Below, piece by piece: positions 21,006-34,521 of a DNA stretch of 38,039 bases. Position numbers and translations under genes: made by a program. How positions within the stretch are numbered: position 1 is the stretch's first letter; each line of letters starts with the position of its first letter. This DNA is from Spirogloea muscicola (Eukaryota; Streptophyta; Zygnematophyceae; Spirogloeales; Spirogloeaceae), in assembly GCA_009602725.1 (NCBI GenBank), contig WELB01000158.1:201534-239572 (forward strand). The letters run 5' to 3'. Below the pieces are notes generated by a model, which was given only the letters and a program-made list of their open reading frames with translations, made no database searches and was not told the DNA's origin.

Positions 21006-22486
21006 CTATGGACGTAGTTGCAACCTGGCTATCAGGGGGGGTGCATTCTCTGTGCTTCTTTTATCACGAAAGTAAATGTCAATCAGTGCCTCCAGATGTG
21101 CCAAAGGCCCTGGACTTTACCCAGTGTGGAGGAGGTGCATACTCTTCTTGGCCATCGCGTAGGCAGCACCTGGGAGGACTCCTTTGAGCTCCTCGTCTCC
21201 AAGCTGGAAACAGCATTGGCGGCTTGATGTGATCTCATCTCAGGACACAGGCATGCAACGACTTTGAGCAGCACTAACAGTTCATTTGTGCAGCGTGAGA
21301 TGACATATGAGGCTGAAGGCTGACCACCGCACACCTCAGTGGCCGCATTTTCGCCACCCTCAATAGCAAATATCTGCAGCGGCCTTCACAGGAAAACTGG
21401 GACAGCGTCATCAAATGAAAACTGCCCCTGAAGTATAGGCTAAGTGGCCGACAGGAGGCTCCGCCTGCCTTCCTGTGCTGACTTGCCAGCTGGGCATGTC
21501 AAAGGCCCAGCTTTCAATCATGACGACGAGTAGAGTAGATGTAAGTGACAGTGCAGAGAATTTCCATATTGACAGTCCACTATGGCGACTTCCAGTCCTC
21601 ACAAGCAGCAAGTTGACAGAAGTTCCAGAGCTTAGGCTGTTGACAAGGTAGCACTGAGCGCATGCCAGATCATGGAGAGTTAAGTATGTGTAACAAGGGG
21701 GTTCAGGATTGACTATATCAAGTGTATGATGGCTCATGTGCAAGACAAGTGGCAGTCATGAAGTGGGCGCCTACACGTCAAGGGGCAGAACGAGCAGGAG
21801 TTGCACGCCGTTGCTGGAGGCAAACGAACGCCTGACGACACACTCTAGGGGCCAGCCTGTCGCTGGATCAACCTGCAGTCGAAGAGAAGCAGGAGACGCA
21901 CTCGATCCAGACTTAAAGAGCCTTCAACCGATTCTTTGCAGCCACTCCTGAAGGCTTTGAAGCGTTTAACCTGAAGGTGTATAACACCTCAACCCTAGGT
22001 CAAGATTGTCAAGACTGGGGCGCCGTTTGAGAAGCTCAGTCTCGGCTCATAGTGATGGAGGACATGACAAGCGGGCGGGCTAGCTCACCAGAGTCACGAC
22101 CCTCTTCTCAGCAGGCGCGACGAGGACAACCTCCCCTGCACTGTCCAGGATGAAGCCAGCTGGCGGGGCTGGGAGGGGCAGCTGAGCAAGCCCTTGGCCC
22201 TGAATCGAAGGGCAGTTTGACGAGTCTGGCGCTGCGCTTAGCGGTCATTCAGCATCGGCAACAAGAGCGGAGCATGGCTGTAGTGAGGCAACAAGGTGTT
22301 CTCTCATGTCTGTCGGGGACAGCGCCATCCATAAGTCCGCCATCAGCTGCAGCTATCAGCACCCTCACCCGGTCCGCGTCCCAGTCCTTGACCGCGCGTG
22401 CCGACAGGTCACCAACGTGTGCCTCGCCCAGTCTGGCAGCCCATCTCAACCTGACCGCACTGGCCCCACCTTGTCCTCGTTGAGCC
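21006..22486 (-). CDS. DUF1292/DUF3727-like protein, probably plastid-targeted (partial model)
   Basis: Exons, minus order: 22486-22369, 22199-22089, 21872-21777, (one unresolved near 21,520-21,479), 21373-21335, 21203-21121, and possibly a last short one ending at the stop 21008-21006. Phases agree wherever exons adjoin. Key reads: AGEVVLVAPAEKRVVTL joined to VDPATGWPLECVVRRS, then NGVQLLLVLPLD. This resembles cyanobacterial and plastid-lineage proteins whose DUF1292 region reads tLxDexGrsLxC and LLxPVDtPV. The later exon LGDEELKGVLPGAAYA then MAKKSMHLLHTG resembles the DUF3727 segment that follows in those proteins. Function is unknown in the family as I know it. The 5' exon(s), expected to encode a transit peptide, may lie at 22,900-23,190, where an Ala/Arg-rich open stretch exists on this strand. 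The family call is from memory of motif style, not a search. Confidence 0.5.
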
Positions 22487-23330
22487 CTGCAAACGACAGC
22501 TCTCGAGGGAAGCAGGTCACACTAAGGCGACATCAACTCCATATGGGTAGCAACCCGCAAAGGCCGGGCACGTGCAGATTGACAGTCAGGGTGCGTCCAA
22601 CATACAGTCAGGACATGCCACAGCGCAGGTTCTCTCTGACATCCTCATATTACATCTTCCAACGCGTAACTATGTGAATGGAGGCTCTGAGCAGTCGCCA
22701 GCCATCTCTGGGCACGCCTTCCAGAGACTGTCAATCCTACAGCCAAGTGTGGGGGTGTCAATGACGTCGCCTTCGGGGCAGCTCGCACCTTCTCAGAAGG
22801 TAGCTGGTGCAGGCAGCGCCGGGAGAAAACCCCTTACGTTGGCCTCCTCTCATAGAGCCGCAGCGAGCCTGCCGACGAGCGGCCCTTGTGACGTGAATGT
22901 GTGTAGCCGAGAATGGTGACCATCTTGAGGTCCATCTCCGCGGCCCGCCTACGCTTGAAGCGCCGTCGGGCACAGAACGTCCAGCGGTTGCGCTGTAAAC
23001 GGTGGCAGTCGCAGGCCACGCCGCGCTGCGGCCAGTGGCGAGGTGCTCGCAAGCTGCAGACGGCGGCGCCCAAGTGCAAGCCGGCATTGGTGGCGGCTCC
23101 CGCTGCAGCACGAGCAGGCCAGAGCTTGCGGCCACACGGGCGCAGACACCGAGGCAGCTGCAGCTGCAGAGACACAGCACAGACACTGGGTGTCCTAACA
23201 ATAGTTCACATTCCAGGACACTGCACATCCGCATCGACAGCAGCGACTAGCAGCAAGCAAGGCACAGCCTTCAAGCTCATCCAGGCAATTGATGTATCTA
23301 GCTTCGTTGAGCTGCATCGCAGCGCCTCTT
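22487..23330 (-). other. Probable 5' region of the DUF1292/DUF3727-like gene
   Basis: The minus strand is open in all three frames over 22,950-23,175 and GC-rich; one frame ends RRRFKRRRAAEMDLKM at a GT, another begins MPACTWAPPSAACEHLATGR, similar in composition to a chloroplast transit peptide. I cannot choose the frame or the splice sites. Confidence 0.3.
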
Positions 23331-23540
23331 CTTCCAGGCCTTGTTCATTTCCTTGGGCTGGCCTCTCAGAGCCGTTGCCTTAAGTCAAAAATCTCTTCTT
23401 CTGGTTCAGTGGGCTGGCCCTCTCAAAAGGAAAAGCAGCTTCTCCAAGAAGAAGCAGCTTCTCTTTCACATAATCAGTTCAAGGGGGCGAAGGCTGTGAA
23501 AGCCAGCCAACAAATGAATGAACAAGGTCTGAAGTAGCTG
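23330..23540. repeat. Paired retroelement tails in opposite orientation
   Basis: Plus orientation: CCTTGTTCATTTCCTTGGGC, TGGCCTCTCAGAGCCGTTGCC (23,340-23,380). Minus orientation: GAAGGCTGTGAAAGCCAGCC and AACAAATGAATGAACAAGGTC (23,490-23,532). They converge with AAGAAGCAGCTTCTC-type sequence between, the same head-to-head design as the perfect inverted repeat at 36,288-36,358 but older. Confidence 0.6.
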
Positions 23541-24299
23541 GAAACGTGGAGTACTAGGGGTGCCTTCTTATTGACCCTTATCCATCCTTGTCACTGTTCT
23601 CTTTCCTCTTTCAAGCACGCACTGATCTGCACAAACAGGCAAGGCACTCCTCTTCCTTTGACCTTCGGAACACTGGACATTGGCCTTCAACAATGAGCCA
23701 GACACGCACTAGCAGCACAGGACTCGTTGCACATGGTAGACATTATCGTAGTGCCCTGCTGACGCCCATTGGACTCAAATGTGAGTGTGGGGCATGCCTC
23801 ACACGCATGCTGGAGTGCGTCATTGCGATCACTGAGGTCGCCATGAAGGGCGCTGCTTTCCGATGCTGATATATCCTTCGTTGGCAGCTATCATCTCCAA
23901 TGAATATTAGCAAAGCTGACTACCTCAAGCCATCCGTTGTCAGTAGAGCAACCCACCAAGTCAGCATATCTGGTTGCCTAAAAAGCAAACAGTGCAGATG
24001 CTGCCAGCACGATCTTCGAGCGGGTGCAAGAGAGTGTCTGAATAACAGCGGTATTTGTCTTTGCAGGCAATTGCTGCGCTACAACAAAGTTGGTGGCTAG
24101 CCACAGACACAACGGATGATGGGCTCACACGAACTGGTCAGGTGAAGGTGTATAGATTTGGAGTGCCGGTCTCGTGCAAGAGGCTTGTGAGTCTGCTATG
24201 CACTTGACAGAGCTGGTGTAATTATCAAGAATTCCGGAGTATGAGGGAGCTTGCGCTGGTTGTAAGCCCTACGGAGCTCTAGCTATCCTAAACTTCACC
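23541..24299. other. Intergenic; possible decayed transposase exon
   Basis: After an acceptor-like TCTTTGCAG at about 24,065 the plus strand reads AIAALQQSWWLATDTTDDGL and QVKVYRFGVPVSCKRL before a stop. It looks protein-like, possibly transposase-derived, but I cannot place it in a family. Confidence 0.25.
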
Positions 24300-26560
24300 T
24301 TAGCTTACTCTCTGGACAACCCGACTAGGTGTCCTCTGCAATGATCCATTTGCAAGGCCACCCGCATGCTGAGCCCTACGGTCTGAGCTGGAGATCTGTC
24401 CCTGCACCGGCGGCATGATGGGCTTTGCATAGTCCGTCAAGTCCTGGAGAGGCTGCAGCGTGGCGACAACGTCGCTCATGAGCGGGCGCGACTTGGGGTC
24501 GCGGTTGATGCAGTGGCCCGCCAGCGCTGCTGCCTTCTGCAGGCCACGCACAGAGTACTGCCCCTCCAGAGCACGGTCGACGAGCTGATGGACCTTCTTG
24601 CGGTCGTTGAGCAGCGGCGCCACCCAGTCCACCAGGTTCTGCTCGTTACGCGGCCGACGCGTGTCAACCGCCTGCAGCCCCGTGAGGATCTCAAGGAGCA
24701 CCACGCCAAAGCTATACACATCGCTCTTGGACGTCAAGTGGCCTGGCAGGCACCAGGATAAAGGCGGCCCCAGTAAGTACAAGCACCATCAAACAAGACA
24801 ACAGAGAGAGACTAGAGACAACACACCATCGCTCCAAATATCCTAGCTACCTAGCTACCTTAGTGCATTTCAGCTTTTAGGTTGTGTCGCCTTCGCACTT
24901 GTGCCCTGCTTCCTACCTGTCAGCATGTAGTCCGGAGCAGCATAACCTACAGTCCCCATGACGCGTGTGGAAACGTGCGACTTGTCACCCACAGGCCCGT
25001 CCGTTGCCAACCCAAAGTCGGACAGCTTTGCCGTCCAGTCCTGCATGGCTCAGGCACTGTGCGGTCAAGTTGCAGAGATGCAGACTAACCTGCTGCTGTC
25101 GTCTGCAATTGCGGCAATCAATGCCTACATCTGGCACTATGGTGACAGCAAGCTTGGTGCCAAGGGCTAGCGCTATGCCAAGAACCCCAAGGACCTTGTG
25201 AGGTAGCTCACTGTATCAAGGAGGATGTTAGATGTCTTGAAGTCGCGGTAGATGACGGGGGGGTCCGCCTCCTCGTGCAGGAATGCCAGGCCCTTTGCAG
25301 CCTCCAGAGCAAGCTTCAGCCGCAACGACCAGGACAGCGGCTGCGGCATTTCTGTAGACAAAGCAAGCACGGAGCATGGGCACGAGGCCCGCAGAAGCAG
25401 AAGCTGGTCAATGGGCTGCAGAAACCTGCCGCTCTTGGTTGCATGAAGGACTCCCTAGATGTGTCTTACAGTTGCAGGCTATCTGTCTGCCACAGAGAAG
25501 CTCCACTTATTCTTCACATTTTCACACTTTGAGTCCCTTGAAAAGGTCTGTCGAAAAGCGCTCTTGCATCGACTGCCCACAATGCAGAGGAGCCGAGATA
25601 GCAGCTGAATGAGCCAGCGCCCACAAGCCGGCAGTTCAGCAAAGGCTTGGCCGAGCTCATGCACAGACACAATGCAGGGAGGTTGCTAGGGACGCTCACT
25701 TCCTGAGAAGAGGGCGAAGTCCAGGCTGCCGCGCGACATGTACTGGTACACGAGCATCTTGTGCTCATTCTCCGCGCAGTAGCCAATGAGGCGGACGACG
25801 TTTGGGTGCTGCAGCTGCCCCAGGTAGCAGACCTCCGCCTGCCAGTTGGCAGGCCGAACAACGTGCGAGCCGGGGCAGATCAATGGCCGAGCGCCACCCA
25901 TGCTGACATGGCCGAGCGCATGACCAAGTCGCCCCTTGAGCGGAGTCGGCGGCAAGAGGATGCAAGGCAGCTGTGACACCTCCACACCCGCGCACAACTG
26001 AGCGAGGGAGGACGCAGTCTACTGGCTACGGCCTGTTAGTGCGTCACTTGTTGGACTACTGAGTATTACCAGCCACTCCTTGTTGCCCTGAATGCCGGCT
26101 TGGTTGAGCCGCTTGACTGCGACATCCAGGCGCTTGCCGTGGTCGTCGACGAAGCCATGGAAGACGGGCCCGAAGCCGCCCTCCCCGACCAGGTTCTTTG
26201 AGTTGAAGTTCTTGGTGGCCACTTTCATCTCGAGGTAGGAGAAGCTGCGCAGGAGGCCGCCGCCGGCGCCGCCGGGGCCACGCTCCTCGCCGCCCTCGCC
26301 GCCCGGCGAGTCCCCATGCTGGCCAAACGAGCTCTCTGGGTGCCCACAACCGCGGCCCCAGCGGAGCGAGCTGCATTGAAGCTCTGCCCGCTGAGGGCCG
26401 CCGGCGGCGCTGCTGCAGGAGCGAGCTAAGGAGGGCGGCGCTCACCGCCGTTGTGGAGGGGCGGCGGCACCTTGGTCCCGCTGTGCTTCACCTTCTCCTT
26501 GGGCTCTGGCAGCGGCGCATTGCGCAAACGAAAGCGCGGCTGTTCAATTCCCCGCCCCGC
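24300..26560 (-). CDS. RLCK-VII/PBL-like receptor-like cytoplasmic kinase, copy 1
   Basis: Exons, minus order: about 26560-26446, 26335-26070, 25838-25700, 25351-25212, 25040-24917, 24742-24300; phases agree. The kinase domain is complete: Gly-rich loop [12 protein letters not shown], lysine in LDVAVKRLN, alpha-C Glu in the [17 protein letters not shown] stretch, catalytic loop [17 protein letters not shown] in KLSDFGLA, activation loop [19 protein letters not shown], and [26 protein letters not shown] and the STRVMGT activation loop are typical of plant RLCK-VII (BIK1/PBL) kinases, which act at the plasma membrane downstream of receptor kinases. The usual APE is APD here. There is no extracellular or membrane domain. 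The first exon with the start codon is not visible; it should lie in the GC-rich sequence or gap beyond 26,560, so N-terminal lipidation cannot be judged. Closest relative in the window is the divergent gene at 27,803. Confidence 0.85.
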
Positions 26561-27802
<1,242 letters not shown>

Positions 27803-30655
27803 ATGGGTGCTTGCCTCTCCTCCGACAAGCCGGTGGCGGCGCTCGGGCCCTCCTCGATGCGCGAGGCGGCGCTCGCCAGCGCTGCTTCTGCCGAACCTCC
27901 GAAGCCGGGTGCGATCTTCGAGCGCCGCCGGCTGGAGGACCGTCCTTTACGCTAATCAGTCAAGGGGTTGATTGGTCTATTCATTGGTACTAGCCAAGTT
28001 GTCAACCTTCGGGTCAGATGACTCGGGCTTGCAGCAACAGACATCACAGCGGCCCTGCCCGTGGGATCGCCAGATACAAATGGAGATTGTCTTGCTAGTT
28101 GTCATGCACAGAATCTTGATGTCTCACGTAGGCAGCCAGTTGCTCGAGCTTATCTGGACGAATGCCTGATGCCGGTGCTGAGCTGCTGTGAGTGCGCAGC
28201 ACTCACTCAGGTCCCTCTGGAAGCTGAGAGCGCTGTCAAGGGAGTGGAGGCTGCCAAGGCGCCTCGGAACCCGCGGGCGCTGTCGCCTCGGGGCCAGCAG
28301 CTGCCGCCTGTCCTCCCGCCGAGCGGCCCAGCGCAGGGCACCGGCGCGGCGGTAGATGCGCCGTCCTTGCCGGCGCCTTCTAATGGGTTTGTCGGCGTGG
28401 GTTACGTGTCCAAGACCGTCTCCGGCAGCTACGCGCCTGTGCGCGCATTCACGTACCTGGAGCTCAAGAACGCGACCCAGAACTTCAAGAACAGGCTCGG
28501 GGAGGGCGGCTTCGGGGGGGTTTACAAGGGCTGGATTGTGGACCAGGGCGAGACGCTCACTGTCGCCGTCAAGGTCCTCAACCATGCGGGTCTTCAGGGT
28601 CACGCAGAGTGGCTGGTGAGTGAGAAGGACACGGGCAAGCTGTAATTGGAAAGTTGTGAATGCTCAGGGCACTGCTTATAATGCTGAGTCTTACGGCTGG
28701 GGATCACTGGTCAGCTTGACTTGCTTGTCCTTACTTTGTGCGGTGTGATCTTGAGCATGTTGCATCGTGGAGTGATGGAACAGGAAGCCGGTATCCCTGT
28801 TAAACCCTTGCCATGGAGATTCGATCCTGCCGGTTCATATTAGTGACACGGTACAAGCGCCGTGGCTGGTCTTGAACAGGCCGAGGTCAACTTCTTAGGT
28901 GCCCTACACCACCCAAAGCTGGTGAGACTGGTAGGCTACTGCTCCGAGGAGAAGCAGCGCCTTCTTGTGTACGAGTTCATGCGGCGCGGCAGCCTCGACA
29001 ACCACTTATTCAGGAGTGAGTGATGAGCGCTTGTCATGTGTGCGCGGGTTGGCTGTGTGTGCGGGCATAAGTTTGTGCAAATTTGATGATGAGGGGTCTT
29101 TAGAGCAGGACATGCCGTGCATATACTGTCTGAGGACTTGCCAGAGCTAGTGATTGAGACTGCCCATAGTGGCTGTAAGTATGTCATAGCCAGAGAGGTG
29201 AAACATCCTCTACAACTGAGGTTTCTGAGTGCCTGTGGCAAGGGCCTCCTGCGAGGGCTGGCACGGGCTTTTACTTATCCTACTTTGTAACAAAGACTGA
29301 CATTCTATCGCTCGTGCAGAGAATGTCCCTCCCATGCCTTGGGACATTCGGCTGAAGATCCTGTTGGATTCAGCGGAAGGCTTGGAGTTCTTGCATGAGG
29401 TCTGCGAGGAGGACGACAAGACGCAAGTTATCTACCGTGATTTCAAGACCTCCAACGTCCTCCTTGACTTCGTGAGTGCCCATACCAGATCACGCCAGAG
29501 AATGACCCACGAGTTTTCCTCTTCTCAAGCCAAGTCCTGCCTCTTGTGAAATCTCAAGTGGGAGTCATGACCTTCTGGTCTTGCTGAGTAGCCCTTGCCT
29601 TTAAGAGCTGCATTCTATGCTCGTCCTACGATGTATGTTCAAGGGGGGTGTTGGGCAAAGGTCAAGGGTCCCTCTGCACAAATATTAAGACAACCTGTAT
29701 CTTCTTGGCCAGGACTTTTCGGCCAAGCTGTCTGACTTTGGACTCGCAAAACATGGGCCCGAGGGCGACAAAACCCACGTGTCGACACGTGTTATGGGCA
29801 CGTATGGATACGCTGCTCCAGAGTACTTCATGACTGGTACCTTGCAGAGCATATCCCTTTTTAGTCAATGACGTGCCCAGCAACTTGTGATGGGAAAGCA
29901 AGCGGTGCTTACTGTTTAGCAATCCACCTTGTCGTAGCAACTGTCTTCAAGAATGGTCTAAACACTGGTGGTCCAACTTGAGGGTTTACACTGTTGACGG
30001 ACTCAGTGACAAGCCCGCTGAAGTTTTGTGCCAAAAGTACCAGGTGATGTGATGTAGAAGTTCTGACTTTGTACAAACTGTACATCTTCATGTTGGCATC
30101 TCAGGCCACCTCACAGCAAAGAATGACGTCTACAGCTTCGGGGTGGTTCTGCTGGAGATGCTGACGGGGCGCAAGTCCATGGACAAGAGCCGGGTTGCGT
30201 CAGAGGTCAGCCTTGTGGACTGGGCCCAGCCCTACCTGCTCGACAAGCGGCGCATGTACAAGCTGCTGGACACGCGGCTGGAGGGCAATTACTCCATCCG
30301 CGCAGCAGCGCGTGCGGTGGGCATCGCCACAGCCTGCCTGAACCAGCTCCCCAAGGAGCGGCCGAGCATGAACCGCGTCGTGAAGGAGCTCCGGCCGCTC
30401 CTGGATCTGAAAGACGTGGCAGTGGCGGCGCCGCTGCCCATACCGCCGCCACCGCCGCTACGCAGCGCCGACCGCATGACGTCTTGGCCACTCTCACAGA
30501 AGGGCATGGAGAACGCTGACCTGCAAGCGCCAAGCGCAGACGAACAAAAGAGGGAAGAGATGGAGCTGGCTCTTCCGCGCGTCAACAGCGTGCATAACGC
30601 ACCGGCAAGGCGACTGCCAGCTACCGTAACCAAGTTTGGCTCATCAAGACAATAG
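27803..30655 (+). CDS. RLCK-VII/PBL-like receptor-like cytoplasmic kinase, copy 2
   Basis: Exons 27803-27908, 28200-28615, 28880-29015, 29320-29471, 29713-29836 and 30105-30655 join with GT-AG borders and consistent phases to about 494 residues. The protein starts MGACLSS, a textbook N-myristoylation (Gly2) plus palmitoylation (Cys4) signal as in BIK1/PBL kinases, predicting plasma-membrane attachment. Domain motifs: [107 protein letters not shown]. All catalytic residues (Lys, Glu, Asp of RD, DFG, APE) are present. The tail is Pro-rich then charged. Five internal introns fall at the same positions and phases as in the divergent copy at 24,300-26,560, and the DFG exon is 124 nt in both, so the pair arose by inverted duplication or an old tandem flip. 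Confidence 0.88.
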
Positions 30656-31177
30656 ACCAGGCTGTGGCTGGAGTGCAGCGCACACACCACAGCACTACAC
30701 ATAGCAGTAGAAATTGCTCTTTGAGCTGTCAATACAAAGCCTCAGGGGTGGTTAGTAGGCTCACTACCCTGGGGCTCCACTCAGCATCAATCTTTGCCTT
30801 GTCACATTTCTTGAGATCCACAGCTTAGCGCCTGCACTCTGGCGGCGAGGCCGCCAAAGCCGTGCTACGGGCTGTCAGCTTTGAAGAGCATTGCAGCATG
30901 GGCAGCTTCGAAGTTGGGCAACGCCTTGTGCTACTGCACTTACAAGCTCGAATGTGGGTCGTTACTGAACTCATTTTCGGCAGGTTGGAGTGATAATTTG
31001 GTGGGCGGTCCAGTGCTGTTTCACTGGCCGCCACATTGAGCTGTACGTCTTTGTGTCTTGCAGGTGCACTACTCTTCGCAGACCCACCGACAAACTTCGT
31101 ATCAAGAGAGAAGCTGCCAGCCACCTGATGATCCTAGAGCTAGCTCAATGAGTGACCAGATGCGGCGCCAGGGGCCA
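30656..31177. other. Convergent intergenic region
   Basis: It lies between the 3' ends of the kinase (+) and the SUVH-like gene (-) and should hold both 3' UTRs. I see no gene. Confidence 0.5.
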
Positions 31178-33679
31178 CTAGAGGAGGCGCTTGCGGCAGC
31201 CGGGAGCACCACAAAGGCACAAGATGCGCTTGACACTGCCATCCTCATTGCGCACTGTTCCGACAGCATAGTTGTAGTCATACGTGAGCTCAACCAGCGG
31301 CGGAACGTGCTCCATGGCAAAGAGACAGACGTGCGGCGCGCGCACGTCGTGGTGGTCGAATAGTACGCACTGCACAAATAGGTTGGGAGCGCAGCTGTGG
31401 TTGAAGTAGCGTGCGACATTGCCCGTCTTGGCAGCGTCCAGGCAAAAGTGCACGTCCCGCATCAGCCGCTCTGAGGAGACCGCCGACCTCTCACCACCAC
31501 CCTTGTCCACCAACAGCTTGCCGTCCCCAAGGTCCCCATGAAGGAGGCCATCGCCTGCACTCCACCGCTCGGTCACAGTCTTGGAGCAGTCGAGGTCGAA
31601 CAGGTAGTCGTCGCGCCCGAGGAGGCACTCAGCGTCAGCGTCCTCCAGAAAGCAACCCGTGTACTCGCAGAGGAAGTCGCCAGCTGCGAGCGCATCCCAT
31701 GAGCGCGCCCCCCACCCTTTGCCGCTCGCCGTGCGGAACACCTCCAGGCGGCGTGTCAGCCCGCGCTGAGCTACGCGGTTGTGGCAGGTCGGCGGGCATG
31801 CGCAAGCGGGCCCGCACTCGTACACCAGCGCCTTGGCCTCCACCAGGCTGCCGTTGCGGTTGTAAGGAAATGTGCCGCCGTTGCGCGCAGCACATGCGCA
31901 TGCGTCTGGGTCCACGCAGCCGCGGGGGCCGCCGCAGCTGCATCCTACTGCTGGCGCCAGAGTCGCAGCGATGGCTGCCGGATACGAGACCCTCGAGAGG
32001 TACTCGAACACTGGAGGCACGCTCGGCGGTCTCCCTCCTGCGGCAGCCGTGTCATCTACGACGCAGATGGGCACCACCTCACGGCCGCCTGAGAGGTCGA
32101 CGAGGAGCAAGCCGGGGCGGTCAGAAGCGACCAAGTCCCGACTCAGGGATGTCCCGAAGGCGTAGCTGGCTTTCATGGGCCCTGGCGCAATCAGTGCCTG
32201 GCCAGGCATGCGCGCCAGTCGGAAGCGATACACGTCGTGGCCACTCGCGCCAGGTGTAGCACGCCACTCCTCGACGAGGTACAGGCCGTCATACGTGTAC
32301 ACGGAGCCGCTGTACGAGTTCAATTCAGGTGCCTGTTGGAGAGCGGAGTTTCAGTTTAAATAACCAGGTCAAAGATGGATGAGAATGTTACTAGGATGCT
32401 CACCTGGCCTGTGGAGAAGCACGCATTGGAGTAGATTCAAGGACGATGAAAAAGATGCAAGCAAGTCATGCAATCCCAAGCTTAGCATACACTGAGAGAA
32501 CTTATGTCTGCCTATGTGGAGGATGCTTGTCAATACCCGGCGGACCACACGCACAGGGAGGGCTAGCGCTGCAGAACCAATGAGCGCAGCATTGCCACGT
32601 ATGGAGTGCGTGCCAGAATCCCTGCCATGCACAGAATACCAAAACTCTTCGCCACCATCCAAGTTGTCTTCGTAACCGCCTGAGAGCACAATGCAGGTCG
32701 CGACGTGCCGGCCCCAGGGGCTGCGCTTGCCGCCGATGCAGTCGACGCCCGCCTGCGGGTGCCGGTGCATGCCCACCATCATCATCTCCTGGCGGCTGTA
32801 GAATGCATGCCCCACCCGCATGCCTGTGGTCAGCCACCACAGGCCACACAATGCCATCAGCTTGACCCCTACAATTGAAGACATGGGCCCCCAAGACCAC
32901 AAATTCTAGTCCTAGAATGGACACTCCAGCTTGCGCAGAAGCTGAGTGGTGGAGCGGCAGGCATTATGACGGCGGCCGCGCCACAGACGGCTCACCAGGG
33001 ATGTGGCCAATTGCAGGCTGGGGGTTGAAGATTAGGCCGCGCTCGCGCATGGCCTTGCCAGCCTTGAAGTCGGCGCGGCGCGACCCGCGGCCCTCCTCGC
33101 ACACACGTGCCTCCTCCTCCTGTCGCCACGCCAATGAACGACGGCTTTGCAATTGGCTTGCAGAATCAAAAGACCGAGCGGCATCAGCAGTGGCTTTAGG
33201 GGTAGTATTTAGGGTCCATAGCCTGCAATGACCTGGGTTCTTCGTCACAACCCGAGAAGCATGCGGTCCGAATGTCAGAGATGGGGTCACGCCTCACGGC
33301 TCTCAAGCTGCTCGCTTGAGCGGCGCTTCCTGTACAGGATGTCGATCTCACGGGCGCTGTCAGTGAGTGCACCTGTAGTGCGCGGCGCCGGAGATGATTG
33401 AAGAGGCGTATCGTGCAGTGGGCGCGCAGCACCGCGGCGCTCTCCTCCTCCGACGCCTCGCCGCTGACGCCGCCGTCGCTGCAGCCGCCAGAGGCGACGG
33501 CCGCCTCCTCAGCTGCAATCGCAGCCGAGGCGGTCGCTGCTGCGAAACCGGCGGCATCGTGTGGCTCTAGCAGGCGCTCTAGACTCTCCTCAAGCTCCTC
33601 ATCATCATCCTCGTCACTGGGCCCGGCGACGGCGTTGCCACTTGGTGGCCGCGCCAGCAGCGGTAGCGTATGCCGCCGA

Positions 33680-33712
<33 letters not shown>

Positions 33713-34521
33713 TGCAGCAGCAGTTTGACAGTCTTCCTCGCTTGCAGGGGCTGGCGGAACTCTGAGGGCGGGCCCCGCCGCAGAGCTGGCGGGCCGGCCG
33801 TCTCCAGAGACTGCCGGCGCTTGAGGAGCCTCCCTCCCTCCTCTCTGCGCTCCGTGACTGCCAGCGCTGCTGCCGTTGCTGCATCCAGGTCCTCGAGAAG
33901 CGCCAACGACGTGTCTGCCAGCCGCTTCTGCAACGGCACGCTCCTCGCCACCGCCATCGCTGCCGTCGCTGCAGCCGGCAGCTGCCGGGCTCTGTTCCGG
34001 CGGGCCAGTGCTCGGCGCTGCAAGAGGCTCTGTGCGCTGCTCGCCGCAGCCGAGCCCCAGATCCCTGCCTGACCAGGCGGCGGCAATGAAGGTGGCAGCT
34101 CTCCAGTGCCATCATCTCGGCACGTCAGCGTGCCCGCCGCCGCTCCGCACCGCTCCGCTGTCTTCGCCACTGCTGCCGCTGCCTCCATCGATACCATCGG
34201 GTCACCATCGCCGCCGCTACCACTGGCCGGCCTCTGAGGCTCTGACCACCCGCTGGCGCCGCCGCCGTTTCCACCGCAGCTGCCCTGGCAGCCATCGTTT
34301 GGCGCGGCCGCTCTGGCTGCCAGAACGCCGGCGGCGGCGTCACCGCCCGCACGTGGGAGGACTGCTGCGGTGAACTCCATGAGGAGCTGCAGCGTCCTTG
34401 CCAGCGGCCCCAGCAGCGGCTTGGCCGGCAGGGGACAAGCTGCTGCCGTTGTGGCGGCGCTGCCGTCCTGCTCCGGCAGGGCAACCTCTGGGGCTGGAGC
34501 CGCGCTCGACGCCACCGGATC
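31178..34521 (-). CDS. SUVH-like histone H3K9 methyltransferase (SRA + pre-SET + SET + post-SET)
   Basis: Exons, minus order: 34521-33373, 33119-32996, 32823-32537, 32332-31178, all phase-consistent (904 residues from 34521; a short first exon, possibly with ATG at 34767, is missing). Exon 1 is Ala/Ser/Pro-rich low complexity. Exons 2-3 hold an SRA (YDG) domain: ADFKAGKAMRERGLIF, HIPG, RVGHAFYSRQEMMMVGMHRH, ATCIVLSGGYED, GNAALIGSAALALPVRVVRR, then GSVYTYDGLYLVEEW in exon 4. Exon 4 adds the Cys-rich pre-SET (GCSCGGPRGCVDPDACAC, YECGPACACPPTCHNRV), the SET core (GDFLCEYTG, NVARYFNHSCAPNLF, VELTYDYNY) and post-SET CLCGAPGCRKRLL. This architecture is that of plant SUVH proteins, which bind methylated DNA through SRA and place H3K9 methylation to silence transposons. 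All zinc-binding Cys motifs and NHSC are intact, so it should be active. Confidence 0.9.

Noticed and set aside
31411-32259. 282-codon plus-strand ORF
   Set aside because: It lies opposite the SET exon, whose minus-strand frame contains all the conserved pre-SET/SET motifs.
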